The notes beneath the pieces are model-generated. The model was not told the DNA's origin. It was given only the letters and a program-made list of their open reading frames with translations, and did not search any database. Positions 19,353-29,970 of a stretch of DNA of 64,000 nt are shown here, one piece after another; the stretch's first letter is position 1, and every line of letters starts with the position of its first letter. Position numbers and translations under genes: made by a program. The stretch covers positions 16,247,845-16,311,844 of the forward strand of contig OZ020524.1 of NCBI GenBank assembly GCA_963971425.1, in the 5' to 3' direction. This DNA comes from Bryoerythrophyllum caledonicum. Lineage: Eukaryota > Streptophyta > Bryopsida > Pottiales > Pottiaceae.

Positions 19353-19700
19353 CTACACTAGCAACTCGGCCTTGTGGAGAGCGCGTAGTGCTGAAAGTCG
19401 CGGTACCTGGCTGTTGTGAGAAAGCACACTCTCGAAATCTTCGCGAATCACCTTCTTCTGCTCGGCCTTGGTCGCCGCGCTGCGCAGCAGTGATCCGAAC
19501 CCGTCCTTCCGGCCCGGCAACCGCACCAGAAGGAAAACTTCCGGAAAACTCCCGTCCCTGCCGAACACCAGCACCGTATCCTCCCGCACCACGGCCGTCT
19601 CCGTTACGAGACGTACAGCGACGACCTCCGCGATGACGCGCCCGCCCACCGCAGCGCTCTCGAAGAGGAGGCAAACGTCCGCCCGTCTAGCCCTCCTCGT
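19353..19700 (-). pseudogene. Second captured, unidentified coding fragment in the Gypsy leader
   Basis: In the element's sense direction a GC-rich frame reads DVCLLFESAAVGGRVIAEVV, then ETAVVREDTVLVFGRDGS, FPEVFLLVRLPGRKDGFGS and VPRLSALRALHKAELLV, ending at TAG. The pattern of hydrophobic and charged residues looks like real protein. It abuts the SRP68-like fragment but is not part of SRP68 as I know it. I cannot name the source gene. It may be another host exon captured in the same or a separate event. Confidence 0.45.
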
Positions 19701-20079
19701 TTGTCAACAGCACGCCAACGTCGTTCCTCGCAATCGATTCCGCGCAGCCTCCAGCAACCACCGAACACCATCACTGCGTAGACTTGCGTTGTCTCTCTCC
19801 TGCGAAAGCGGATCTCAGATCCTCACAGAAAGTGTGGATGAAGACTAAGGTCAACGGACTATCATCCACTTGGATTGGCTTACCGTTGACATCCGCCACT
19901 CATTCTCACCCTTATCCAATGGATTTCATCCGCTTAGCTAAGCACACTTGAGGTTTTGCAACAAAATTTCAGCACTAAAACATTGCTCAAAAACACCCTA
20001 AACACAACATTTTGAGGGTTTTAAGTGTCACTAAATCACTAGGAATACACTCATATCTTAGTGATGATCTTTCTCAAGT

Positions 20080-20449
20080 AATAAACAAGTAGAAAATACT
20101 CATAAACTACACATAGTCAAGCCAATGCCATTCTTAAAGAATGAACGCATAATAACAATGGAGTTAAAGAAGTGCACGCACGCACGCACTCTCTCACTCC
20201 ATCACGTGGGAGACTCAACTTGAGAAAGATGAGTCTCCCCACACTACACGTGGAGGTCATTTGGACTCTACGTCCCAAATGAGGTGTCAAAAGACACCAC
20301 CAAGGTCCTAAAAGTCAAAGAACACTAATACTAACTCTAATTAACAATTAAAGCTAGCATCTAGGGTTTCCTTGGGCCATTTAACCTCCTAGTTGGTTTA
20401 CAACACGTAAACCAACCTCCACAAACCCTCCAACGCGTCGAACCTGACA
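20080..20449 (-). repeat. Terminal repeat block B' (split copy, 370 bp)
   Basis: The sense-strand left end of the element. It matches 9058-9427 with two differences. Its inner edge (sense ...TTGTTTATT) joins leader sequence instead of block A. No tRNA-complementary TGG... primer site is evident next to it. Confidence 0.9.
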
Positions 20450-20453
20450 AAGG

Positions 20454-21468
20454 TCCAAGATGCTTGTGGCAGTAATGTTATATGGGAAGAAAAATTTATG
20501 AAGCTCAAACAAGAGAATTGATTGAGGACTTTGTTTATGTTTGGTTTTTATCGAGCATGCATTACAGGTGCTAGTAGATGATTGTTATTGGCCATTGTAT
20601 TTGAGATGCCATCGTACAAAAGTCCCTCAAATATTGCTTTAGTGACCATTTTGTTTATTTTAAAGTATTTCATGACGAAGACATCTTTGGTATTATTTAT
20701 GGTTTTATAACACAGCACAATGACTAATCAATAACTAGGCAATATAAATAAAAGCTAATAAATAACTATAGAATAACTACATACAAACTTCATAGCAACC
20801 AAATAATAAGTAGAGTAAAACTAAACTAACACCGCACAATGACTAAATAATAACTAGGCAGTTCACCAAAAAACTATCAAATAACTACAGAATAAGTACA
20901 CACAAACCTTATAATAATCAAATGACTCCCTGACACGAACTGAAATTAGTGCATGTAATTCTATTATAGCTAAATTTATAATACCATAATAACTAAGGAA
21001 TTACTAGCGTAATACTGCATAATGACTAAACAATCATTAGGCTGGACATTCAATAATGGTATCCAATGAACCACCTCCACGTACAAAGAAGTGGATCCCA
21101 CACATACATTGACACATAAGCTGCGACGTAGTATTCCATGTCAGCAAGACAATACATCATTGTCCACATCAACCGCCACGTTTAATTCCACGTCACACAT
21201 AAAATCCACATCATTATCCACCTTAAATTCCATGACACACTCAAATCCACGTTAGTAGCCACCTCATCAATCTTTGAGGATGATGGGCCACATCAACAGA
21301 TGGATGAAAAATCCACATGACAAAAAGAATGACTACAAAAATTTATTACTCAAAACTATTACTGTGCCAGAACTAAATTTTTTATAGTCATTCCCTAGTA
21401 ATACAGGTCATCTATGACTCAACAATGACTAAAATTGCTAGTCATTGATGCCTCGATCTTCCGTAGTG
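20454..21468. other. Right arm of the CACTA element
   Basis: Starts with the continuation of the broken frame (to ~20523) and then becomes non-coding. From 20690 it is rich in AACTAGGCA, ATAACTA and GACTAAA words, mirroring the left subterminal zone, then a run of CCACGT/CCACATCA words (21060-21260). It ends in CCGTAGTG at 21468. Confidence 0.6.
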
Positions 21469-21471
21469 ACT

Positions 21472-23669
21472 CTTGGCCAATCAAATTTCAAAATTCCCCT
21501 AGAATTCATGACTGATGAACTTCTCCACCAAAATGTAAACTGGCCCTTAAGAGATGGTATCAAAAAGTGTTATTATCAAGGTTAGACTGTAGCGGATTTT
21601 TATTTTTTAGAAAGGGCTCTACCAACAATAAAAGAAGGGGCAAGTCTTGTCAACACCCATATCCCTGGTAATTTTGTAGTACTAATGAATTTAGACCGAG
21701 CATGAGGGTTAGTTTTTTCTGGCGACAAACTAATAAAAGAGCATTGTTCTCAAATGTGGGTTTGCTAATAATTTGGAGAAATGTTCTGTCAATGGCCACT
21801 TGGAACTTTGGCAAACGAAAAAAAAACGTTGTCAAGCATGTACGATTCATTTTTTCTTTCTTCTTTTCAGTCTTACATGATTAAGAGGCAAGCTTGTATA
21901 TCCCGAGATCCCACATGGGTGATACCTGAGACATACCATTGCACCAACTGCAAGTTCTAACATGTAGTGATCATGCGTGCTCCTGCAGTGCAATCCACTT
22001 TGCTACGCGACATACCATTGCACCAATTGCAAGTTCTAACATGCAACGGTCTTGCGTGCTCCCGTAGTGCAATCCACTTTGTTGCGCGCACCCGCACTGC
22101 CTCTACCGCACCTACGATGACAAGAGCTACGCTTTTGATGTCATGTTGAGAATGTGGATGTTGAACACAAAAACATTGCCATGGTGGGGAGACAATGCCA
22201 ATAGTGCTTGAGCTGTGCCTAGGTTTATCAAGGGATTTGGTGAAGGTTTGGTGAGGGTTTATAGATTGACTTTTGGGTTGGGGGGCAACACAAGTAGAAT
22301 TAATGCTACATTGCCCTCTTCAGGACAATGAGTCAGTATACTAGTAAATGATAACTTGATATAGGCTGATGCAACATTTCTTCCACTCCAAGCCTACTTT
22401 TACATGTGTGGACCACAATAAGAAACAACGCTACATTGTTAACTACATATACTATGGAATCATTATTAGTGTGAATTACCTACTCTAATTCACATCAAGG
22501 ACATGCATGTCAAAATCTGATTGGATATTGTATGCATTGGTCAGATTTGGCACCTCCTTGTAAATCATTTATTTTTCCAAGTTGCAATGGTTTGGACACA
22601 ATGGTATCAAGAGATATCACCTAGGCATTACACAGATATTGCTTAGACATTATACGGATATCATTTAGGCATTACACAAATATCACCTCAAGTGGCATCG
22701 CACGGGTGTCACCTAGACAAATTTCTTGAATCAATCAAAATCTTTGGACATTCTCCATTGTGAATTAATGATGTACCAAATTGACCAACGTGTGGGGTAT
22801 CTATTTTCAAACACATAGGTATTATATGGAAATCACATAGGTAATACATTGGTATCACATAAGCATTATACGGGTATCACCCTAACATTCCACGGATATC
22901 ATTGAGCATTTCTGAAAGTCACCATAATACATTGGATAGGTACCCCAAATCTTAGGGTCTTATGTTAGTAACTAGGACCACATGCACATGGTGTCTTGCC
23001 TTGGGAAAGGTTTGGGGGAACTATTGGTCAACCCTGTGAGAACTTAGGGTACTATAGGGGAGCTTTAGCTTGCATGGGGTAGGGCCCAAAACATTTATAG
23101 CAAAGCATTTCATTGGTGCAGAGAAAGACGATATGAAATTTCCTCATGCTCTCTTTCTTTCCATTCATACATCTCATACTCTTTGGCACCATATTCCTCC
23201 TGGCTTGCCCATTCGGGAAGCACTTTCAGGAAAACTCTCATATCTCTTGAAATTTCCAAATACTTTACACATCCTAAATATATATTTGGTTAATTATATA
23301 CAGACCTGACCAACGCATAGCCTGGTATTCTTGTGTGCCAGGCGACATTGCAGGTGAATTTCCAATCCGGGCACCATCTCCCTTACGATTCGGACCACCA
23401 AGTGCTGCTCGGCGCTATTTTCCCTTTCAAATACTCTCCCACGCGCTTCTCAATTCACAGTGGGCTCTTACACTCAGCAGTTGCCTCGGCAACTTGGAGC
23501 GCTGTCGCGGCTGGATGCAACTCCGAAACCTCTTGCATCACTCCCATCTTCGGGACTCTCACACTCTTGTGCATCAGTCGACCGCATTGGATTCATTTTC
23601 TTAGTACATGCTTGGCTTTTTTGCAGTGACTGCTGTCGCTTTGATATCTAGATAATCAGTTGTGTCACC
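21472..23669. other. Intergenic region upstream of the XTH gene
   Basis: No gene is supported. It holds an 80-bp tandem duplication (21929-22087), irregular TATCACxTAGGCATTACA-type repeats of ~20 bp (22600-22930), and a dispersed repeat at 22950-23170 whose inverse lies at 30650-30900. The last ~350 bp before 23670 is probably promoter and 5' leader; a TATATATTTGG stretch lies near 23277. Confidence 0.5.
21929..22087. repeat. Tandem duplication, 80-bp unit x2
   Basis: GACATACCATTGCACCAACT starts at 21929 and again, with minor changes, at 22009. Both copies run through GCAATCCACTTTG. The copies differ at several sites, so the duplication is not recent. Confidence 0.8.
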
Positions 23670-24545
23670 ATGGGGTCGCAACGCGAGGCGCTCGTGACGG
23701 TTCTCTGTCTGTTTGGCTTGGTGGCTGTGTGCACTGCGAACCTGAGCGAGACGTTGAAGGTCTGGCAGCCGCGTGTCGTGAATTACTGGGAGGACGGGCG
23801 GGGCTTGACCTTGTCCTTGATTAAGAACGAGAGCTCAGGAGGATGCAAAACCATTGATAGTTATTTGTTCGGGCACTTCGGAGCGTGGATCAAGCTCCCG
23901 GGCGGAAACGCCGCCGGCACTGTGGCGACGTTTTACCTGTCTTCTCCGCAACCGGACCAGTGCGAGTTCGATCTGGAGCTCCTGGGCCACAATGAGGGCA
24001 AGCCGCGCAAGATCCACACCAACGTGTTCGTGGACGGCGACGGCGGGAGGGAGCAGCAGATCCTGTTCCCGGACGGCATCGATCCCACCTCATCGTACCA
24101 CTACTACAGCTTCGAGTGGCATAAGGACATGGTGGTGTTCTACATCGACTGGAAGCCCATCCGCATGCACAAGAATCTTGAGGCTTCTCATGGACTCAAG
24201 TACTGCAACCACAAGTCGATGAGCGTGTTCTTGTCTATCTGGGATGGCGATTCCTGGGCCACCGAAGGCGGCTCCGTCAAGCTCGACTGGAACGAGGCGC
24301 CCTTCGAGTGCGAGTACTCCGATTTCCTCATCAAGGGCTGCAAGGCTGCAAAGGGGGACACTGAAGCCATCGCCAAGTGTCAGACCGACCCGGCCGCCAC
24401 TGGCCCAGGAGTCACCGAGACGCAGCTCGAGTACATGCGGAGCATCAGGAACAACGAGACCGGGCTGGTGAAGTACAACTACTGCACTGACTACGAGCGG
24501 TACCCCAAGGACAGCAGGCCCGACTGTTCCGAAAACGCCATGTAG
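23670..24545 (+). CDS. XTH: Xyloglucan endotransglucosylase/hydrolase (GH16), intronless
   Basis: 291 codons, ATG 23670 to TAG. Residues 1-23 form a signal peptide (hydrophobic TVLCLFGLVAVCTA), so the product is secreted to the wall, where XTHs cut and rejoin xyloglucan. The catalytic core is CEFDLELLG (~residues 97-105), keeping the E-x-D-x-E arrangement of HDEIDFEFLG: nucleophile Glu, helper Asp, acid/base Glu. Family landmarks follow: TNVFVDG, YHYYSFEWH, VVFYIDWKPIRMHKN, and the XET_C end NYCTDYERYPKDSRPDC. The usual Asn-x-Thr glycosylation site right after the active site is absent (LGHNEGKP). Most land-plant XTH genes have introns; this one has none and is clearly GC-rich against AT-rich surroundings, suggesting retroposition or an intron-poor lineage. 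The frame looks functional. Confidence 0.92.
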   Translation: MGSQREALVTVLCLFGLVAVCTANLSETLKVWQPRVVNYWEDGRGLTLSLIKNESSGGCKTIDSYLFGHFGAWIKLPGGNAAGTVATFYLSSPQPDQCEFDLELLGHNEGKPRKIHTNVFVDGDGGREQQILFPDGIDPTSSYHYYSFEWHKDMVVFYIDWKPIRMHKNLEASHGLKYCNHKSMSVFLSIWDGDSWATEGGSVKLDWNEAPFECEYSDFLIKGCKAAKGDTEAIAKCQTDPAATGPGVTETQLEYMRSIRNNETGLVKYNYCTDYERYPKDSRPDCSENAM

Positions 24546-26317
24546 ATGTTGGCTCATTCCTTCGCTGGCGATGATATCGCACCACTAGTTAGGCAGTTTG
24601 TATCCACGACAGATTCATCTTTGTCTCGGCGGTCAGATGGCCAGGTCTGGTGATTATTGTTTCGGCTCCGCATTGCTGAAGTGAACAGTGCTTGTAGTCC
24701 ATTGGTTCCGTCTTGCCACATTGCAGGGCGAGGAAATAAAGTGTTAATGCCGGTTCCTAGCAACGATCCTTGGAATCTCACGTGTTCTGGACGTGCTTTC
24801 GTTTACGTCACGGTTCGGAGGTCTGTGTTTCTGTGAAGGTAGTTTAACTAGGAGAGCTCTTCTGGCACGGTTGTGTTTGCACGATAGCTCTGGTGTTTAG
24901 CTGTTGCCTGAGCAACTTTTGTATGAATCAAGATCGATTGGTTGGTTTTGTACATAATTAATTCAGAACATGTTCAAAAAATTTGGAAAATTTGAGATTA
25001 GAGGTGATGCCAGCATGAAGTCCTTGTAGGTATCTGAGGAGTTGATGTGACATTAGATGCAATGAAATGATTTGCAATGTGTTGGAATGTACGTGATGTT
25101 CAAGTAGCTTTCGTAATTTGCATTTTGATTAGTAATGAAGCTCAGAATGTTGTTTATTCTTTTGGAGTATGTTTCGAGATATTTTGAAAGGGTTCTTGCA
25201 AGTAAGAACCAAGCACCACGTCAAGGAACTAAGCAGAAAACATGGTAGCAGGCAGTCCAATGGCAAAAAATACCTGCCATTTTCTCGCCATTGGACTGCC
25301 TGCTACCTTCACAGCTTGGGGCTTAAACCACTTCAACAAATGAATTGTCGATTGTTTTTTTTGCATGGATAATAGTATGTTGCATTTTTGTGTGTGACGG
25401 CCCCTAAAAACTTTTTGGTGCTCTTGGAAGGAGAATCACATCAAGATGACAAAATTATGCGCAATGTTGTTTCTAACAAAGCATTTTGGTAATCTCATTT
25501 CATTTTCAATATGATTCTCCAATGACTCCAATTTTTTTACAAGCTTTATGTCAAGGAGGACTATCCTTGCCCCATCGGGAACGGTGGGTGTTACATTCTT
25601 TCCTCAAGCTTTTTAAAAATTAGTCAAAACCATTGTTCCTAATGCAACTCTTGTATCTTCTAATGCAACTCTAACACCTCCTAATAGAGAGGCAAACAAA
25701 ATTTGTAGTCCCAACTAGCCAATTTTTTATTGGCGAATTTTTGCCACGTCCTTATCGTAAATCCACGTTGGCGAATTTCTCACTAGTAAAATGATCATTT
25801 TTTTTTGAGTTTGTCACCTTGAACTGACTGGCTGGGGCATCATGGCGGCATGTCCCGCTCAGCCTCCCCCAGTCACCTCGCCATCTCCACCCACCCAGCC
25901 TGTCTCTCCATCGTCACCCCACTCCCCCATTGGATCCCATGTACGCCACCATATTTCTCCGTGAGCAGTTCTCGCCAAATTCATTTCTCTCCCTCCCGCT
26001 TTGGTGTTCGCCAGCGCGCTCTTGCTATTTCGGATTCTGTAGCCGTTCTCCCCCGTCGCACCGATGTGCACTCGCCATGTCGTCGCTTGCTCGTTTAGCA
26101 TTTTAGTGCCAGACTTTTGCATTCTGGGAGTGTGGCAGGCTTTGTGATTTCGGCGTGGTGGGTTTTCGGAATTCTTCAATCAGCTGCTGGCGCACACATA
26201 AAAAGGTTTAAGTCCCCTCCCGAACCTCTCGATTTACACATCCCTTGTTTGCGTGAACTGTTTGGTTGTGGTGCTTGTTTGCAGTGGAATTGCATTTGTG
26301 CAATTTTCGTTGTTGTA
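24546..26317. other. 3' region of XTH and spacer before the hAT element
   Basis: AATAAAG at ~24735 could be an XTH poly(A) signal. A 21-bp perfect inverted repeat lies at 25244-25307. From ~25830 the sequence turns GC-rich and is probably the hAT 5' leader. No other gene is seen. Confidence 0.5.
25244..25307. repeat. Perfect 21-bp inverted repeat with 22-nt loop
   Basis: GGTAGCAGGCAGTCCAATGG(C) at 25244-25264 is the exact reverse complement of 25287-25307. The intervening 22 nt are AT-rich. The arms are exactly 21 nt with no mismatch, like a small-RNA hairpin or a terminator-like fold. Nothing else in the window shares the arm sequence as far as I can see. Confidence 0.85.
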
Positions 26318-28810
26318 ATGGCGCCCAAGCAGTCGATACTAACTAAGTTTCTGTATGGTGGCAGCGGTGAGGAGGTGGACTCGCTGGGGGTGGAAATTGG
26401 AGAGCTGCGGTTTGGCACCATGCATGTGGTGGAGAACGGTGGTAGCGCAGCGCCGCCCAATACTGATAGTGAATCTGTTCCGCCTTTTCTATGTGCAGGT
26501 GCAGCTTCGGAGGGCGATGTGGTGGCAGTTCCCGCATCGGAAATGCCTCTACATGCGAGCTCGGAGGTAGAGGAGCTTGACCCTGTTGTAGGGACTGCCG
26601 CTCACGAAATGGCCCGAGCTCGCCGGCGTGGGTACGAGAGGAACCGGCATTGGCAGGATACTTGGGCGGCGCGTCTGCCTTGGGCAGAGTCTGTGGTGTC
26701 TCCCAATGGGGAAATTCGGCAGGTTCGATGCAGAACCTGTTCAGAGGTTGAGGGGCGTGACAAGCTCTTGGTCCCGAAAATTGATTCCTTGTGGAAGCAT
26801 GCTGGTCGCCGGAAGGCCCTCGCAAGCCATGGGAATCTCCGAGCAGGTCAGTTTTATTTTCTCTCTGGAAATGCTCACGCTAAAAATGAAAAGATTTATC
26901 TTGCTCGTCATGGTAGGGCTGGGAGTATTGTTGTGAAACAAGTACAAGCCAGTGCAGTGAAAGAGAGGCATCGAAAATTAGTCCAGTCCAGGGCTGTCTT
27001 TTTTCTGCTTCAGTAGGGACGTCCTATGTCCGATTTCTGTGACTTACGTGAGCTTTTCGAAGTCCTTTGCGTCCCCGATCTCCCGAACAAACACTGGTCT
27101 GTTGGGTTGGGATGGGATATGGTTGATCATATTGCAATGACCCTTGCTGCTCACACTAAAAATGTGATATCCAACGCTCATGTCATCTCCCTGTCCGCTA
27201 ACGAGGTCACTACAGTCGACCATTAGTCCTGGTTGTCTATTCATTGCTATGTCTGTGTTCAATTTAAAAGAGTCCCCATATTGCTCTCCTTGAGTCGATT
27301 AGAGGAGGGGAATGGGGCCGCGGCTGTTGGGAGTGCAATACATCAGCAGGTTGCTCATCACATTGGCTTGGACGATGTGGCTTTGGCTGGTCGAATTGTA
27401 TGCTTTGGGGCGGATGGGGATAGTGTATTCCAGGGATGCCGAAATGGTGTCACTGTAAGCATGAGAAATCATGCTGCTCCATTTGTGTTCGGTGTGCACT
27501 ACATGGCACATCGCACGAACCTGGCTGTAGAGCCACTCTCTAATCTTCCCATTGTAGCCAAATTACAGAACCTCTGCCAGGCGAAGTTCTCTTACTTCAG
27601 CAAGAGTCCTAAGCGGCATTTGGAGTTCCAAAAACTCACCGAAATTGTGGAAACACAGGGCCTTCGGATGCTCCAAAACGTCAAGACACGTTGGATTTTG
27701 TTGCTTTCTCCTTTGCGCAGGGTCATGGGGGAATACAAGACACTGCTGGTCAAGATGTGCGAGGACGCTGCAGTGAAGGAGCCGGAAACGATTGCAAAGC
27801 AAATGGCTGCTCGAGAATGTGCTCGAAGGAATTACGATTTCCTTTGTGATGTCGGCACCTTGTTGGCCCTGCCCTGCATTCTGCCAATGCTAGAATCTGT
27901 AGATTTCCTAATGAAGTTTGTTCAATCCAATAACGTGTTTGTTGCTGATTATGTTGCTGTAGTCCGGATTTGCCAAGCTGAACTGTACATGATGTACAGT
28001 GACGATGCCACGGCTTGGCAGCAGCAGCATTGCAGTATGTTTTTTGATATTATCAACAATAATTCCTACGCTATAGTTCAGGAGTGGGTTACTGACCTAA
28101 ACACTGGAGATGTACAGTTGTCATTCAGAATTGGTGACCATATGTATCCTGCTCACTCGATCTGTGCCATCAGCGGGAAGAAGCTACCGTTGTCCCAACC
28201 GGATTTGGAGCGTATCATTAGCTCAGTCAAATGGCAATGCCAAGATGCCGCTGAGCTGCTGCGGCTGGAATTGGACACCCGGTTTCCTGAGGTAGAACTC
28301 ATGAATGCTTTGGGAATAGTATTTCCACATTACTGGCTGCAACCTAACGTTGATGATTTGTTCCCCTTGCACTTGAAAACCTTGAAGGCGCAGTATAGTG
28401 TGTGCCGCGAGGTGAACTTTGGCACCACTACAGAACCTGAGATGAAGCAGATTGATCCCATCGTTGATGGGCGAAATCTTAGCTTGCAGACCAATCTCTT
28501 CAAGCTCACAATGAAGTCACACGCTAAGGCTGCCATGGAAGAACCGCACGATCAAAATCATGTGACGAAGCTCTGGTCTCGGGTTGGCCAGAATGCTCTT
28601 ATGCTCAATCGGCTTTCAGAGTATATAAAGGTGGCGGAAATCGCCATTACGGCTGTGCTGGGCAGTGTGGAAGATGAGAGGACTTTCTCCACGTTAAGTT
28701 TCATGAATCGAAACTCAGGAACCGCCTCGGTGGGCACCTGGACTCATGTGTCAAGCTATATTCACAACAATTCTTTACCTTGCAGACGTTCCCTTTCCAT
28801 GCTGCGATGA
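26318..28810 (+). pseudogene. hAT-superfamily transposase with BED-like zinc finger, two in-frame stops
   Basis: One frame runs from ATG 26318 (MAPKQSILTKFL) to TGA 28810, interrupted only by TAG 27014-27016 and TAG 27224-27226. Early on there is a BED-like zinc finger with RCRTC followed by KIDSLWKHAGRRKAL. Next comes the hAT catalytic region: SLSANEVTTVDH, stop, SWLSIH; CFGADGDSVFQG; HYMAHRTNLAVEPL; NVKTRWILLLSPL. It ends in a hATC dimerisation segment, EYIKVAEIAITAVLGSVEDERTFS (in parts). Relatives in this group (KIAA1586/ZNF862-like) usually have Gln at both stop positions, so both stops fit CAG to TAG. Terminal inverted repeats and an 8-bp duplication could not be found by eye, so element limits are unknown. 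If read through or repaired it would be intact; as written it is a recent pseudogene. Confidence 0.85.
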
Positions 28811-28929
28811 GTAGCTGGCGAGATGAATCTGTGCGAAGGGGTACGGATCAGTAAGTGCTTTGTTTCCACTATATCGGCGAGTATTTGATTTCAGATTAAA
28901 TACATTACTAACTTGGATGGGGGGGTGGG

Positions 28930-28987
28930 ACTGCTACTTGCACCGGGCAGGGCCGATCTCGGCTGGGGTTCAACTCCCCTTAGCAGC
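28930..28987 (+). other. tRNA-like T-arm and acceptor with A-tail (possible retroposed tRNA-like fragment)
   Basis: GGGG-TTCAACT-CCCC (28965-28979) has the shape and consensus of a T-arm. It is followed by TTAGCAG, whose last six bases pair with CTGCTA at 28931-28936, then by a run of A. D- and anticodon arms are not convincing, so this is no working tRNA. It may be a SINE end or a decayed tRNA-like sequence. Confidence 0.25.
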
Positions 28988-29970
28988 AAAAAAAACTATG
29001 ATGTTTTTTGCTTGTGTGTGATATGTGTGATTTTTTGTTTATGCTTATGTCTAGTTTTTATGATGTTTGTCGCCGTTTGTACCACCCGGGACTCCCGAGC
29101 CTCGCCATATTTGCTCCTCTTCCATTGTCCATATCGCCATTAGTATAGTAGAATTCTGAAGTTTGTCGCCACAGTGAACAGTGAACTTTATAAATAGTTC
29201 CTAGGTCACTATAGGATCAGTCGCCGGTGACGAGGGGTGAGATATGAAAAGTAGCCACTTTTACAAAGTGGTGAAAAAAAAACGCGACATCGGCTACTCT
29301 GTGGACCTTAAGGTCGCGTGTCGCACACCCTTCGTAAATTCTTTAAAAATTGGCTGGTCCCAAGTGAATAAGAGGAAGCATTGACCCTTTCCTACACTTG
29401 TACATTTATGATAGATAGATAGAGACCGATTAGATTTGGATTTGTGAAGTGACATGAATTAGATGATTAGATGTTTTTGGTATTAAAAAATGTCTTTAAA
29501 TTGAATTGTTGACACTTTTATCAATCATTTACAATAAAATAACCTTTAATTATAGAAAATATCTTAACATCATATTTATACAAAAAATGTCATGAAAAAA
29601 TGTTTATGTATCTAAAATTTACCTTGCATAGTCAAATAATGGTAATTTTTTTACAAAAATAAAAAGAAATTCTACTAATTATTGTGAATTTTGATAATTA
29701 TATGCATTTTGGCATGGGAATACTCTTTGTTGCACTCAGATTTGTATCCAAAAATTTTAGTGGTTCAAATTTAAATACCAAAAAAGAAAAACAACCTTGT
29801 ACAAACCTTAAGAGACTTTTCAAATAATTCTACTATCTAGATTTTTTTTCCACCTATGAATGCCGGTAATTTTGAAAGATGAACTATCTCCAAAAAAAAT
29901 TGAAAAAAGTATTCACAACCCTGAACAATGTAGGGGGTGGACATATTTTACGAGAACAACATCATCAACA
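28988..29970. other. AT-rich spacer, no gene
   Basis: Possible hAT 3' end near 29100-29300 and a (GATA)n stretch at ~29411. The rest is AT-rich with nothing recognisable. Confidence 0.4.

Larger units (their letters stand above)
8825..20449 (-). mobile_element. Ty3/Gypsy retrotransposon with DNMT and PHD domains and split terminal repeats
   Basis: On the minus strand the order is: 370-bp repeat (20449-20080), long leader, pre-gag frame, gag-protease-DNMT, UAG, RT-RNase H-integrase-PHD, 233-bp repeat (9662-9430), GC dinucleotide, then a complete 370+233-bp unit (9427-8825). The RT-RH-IN order and sequence motifs are Ty3/Gypsy type. Outer ends are TG...CA (sense TGTCAGG...GCACGACA) flanked by AAGG at 8821-8824 and 20450-20453. 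The repeat pairs differ at only two positions each, four in 603 bp, so insertion is recent. Both long frames are otherwise open, so the copy may be competent. It sits inside the CACTA element and breaks the frame at 8605-8820. Confidence 0.9.
4779..21468. mobile_element. CACTA-type (En/Spm-like) DNA transposon, interrupted by a Gypsy insertion
   Basis: The left end reads CACTACGGGAAATTGCCC from 4779. The right end, on the opposite strand, reads CACTACGGAAGATCGAGG from 21468 inward. Both are followed about 30 bp in by ATGACTA. The 3-bp direct repeat ACT flanks both ends (4776-4778 and 21469-21471), which is the signature of CACTA elements: CACTA termini, 3-bp duplication and repetitive subterminal zones. 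Without the Gypsy insertion the element is about 5.1 kb. The left subterminal zone holds a ~188-bp tandem repeat, and the right zone (20690-21450) is rich in related AACTA/TAACTAGGC words. No complete TnpA/TnpD transposase is visible, so it looks non-autonomous, with one broken reading frame at 8605-8820. Confidence 0.75.

Noticed and set aside
28930..28987. Functional tRNA gene
   Set aside because: Only the T-arm and part of the acceptor are recognisable; D and anticodon arms do not form and an A run follows.
29100..29330. Right terminus of the hAT element
   Set aside because: Candidate inverted ends could not be matched to the left side and no 8-bp duplication was visible, so no boundary is claimed.
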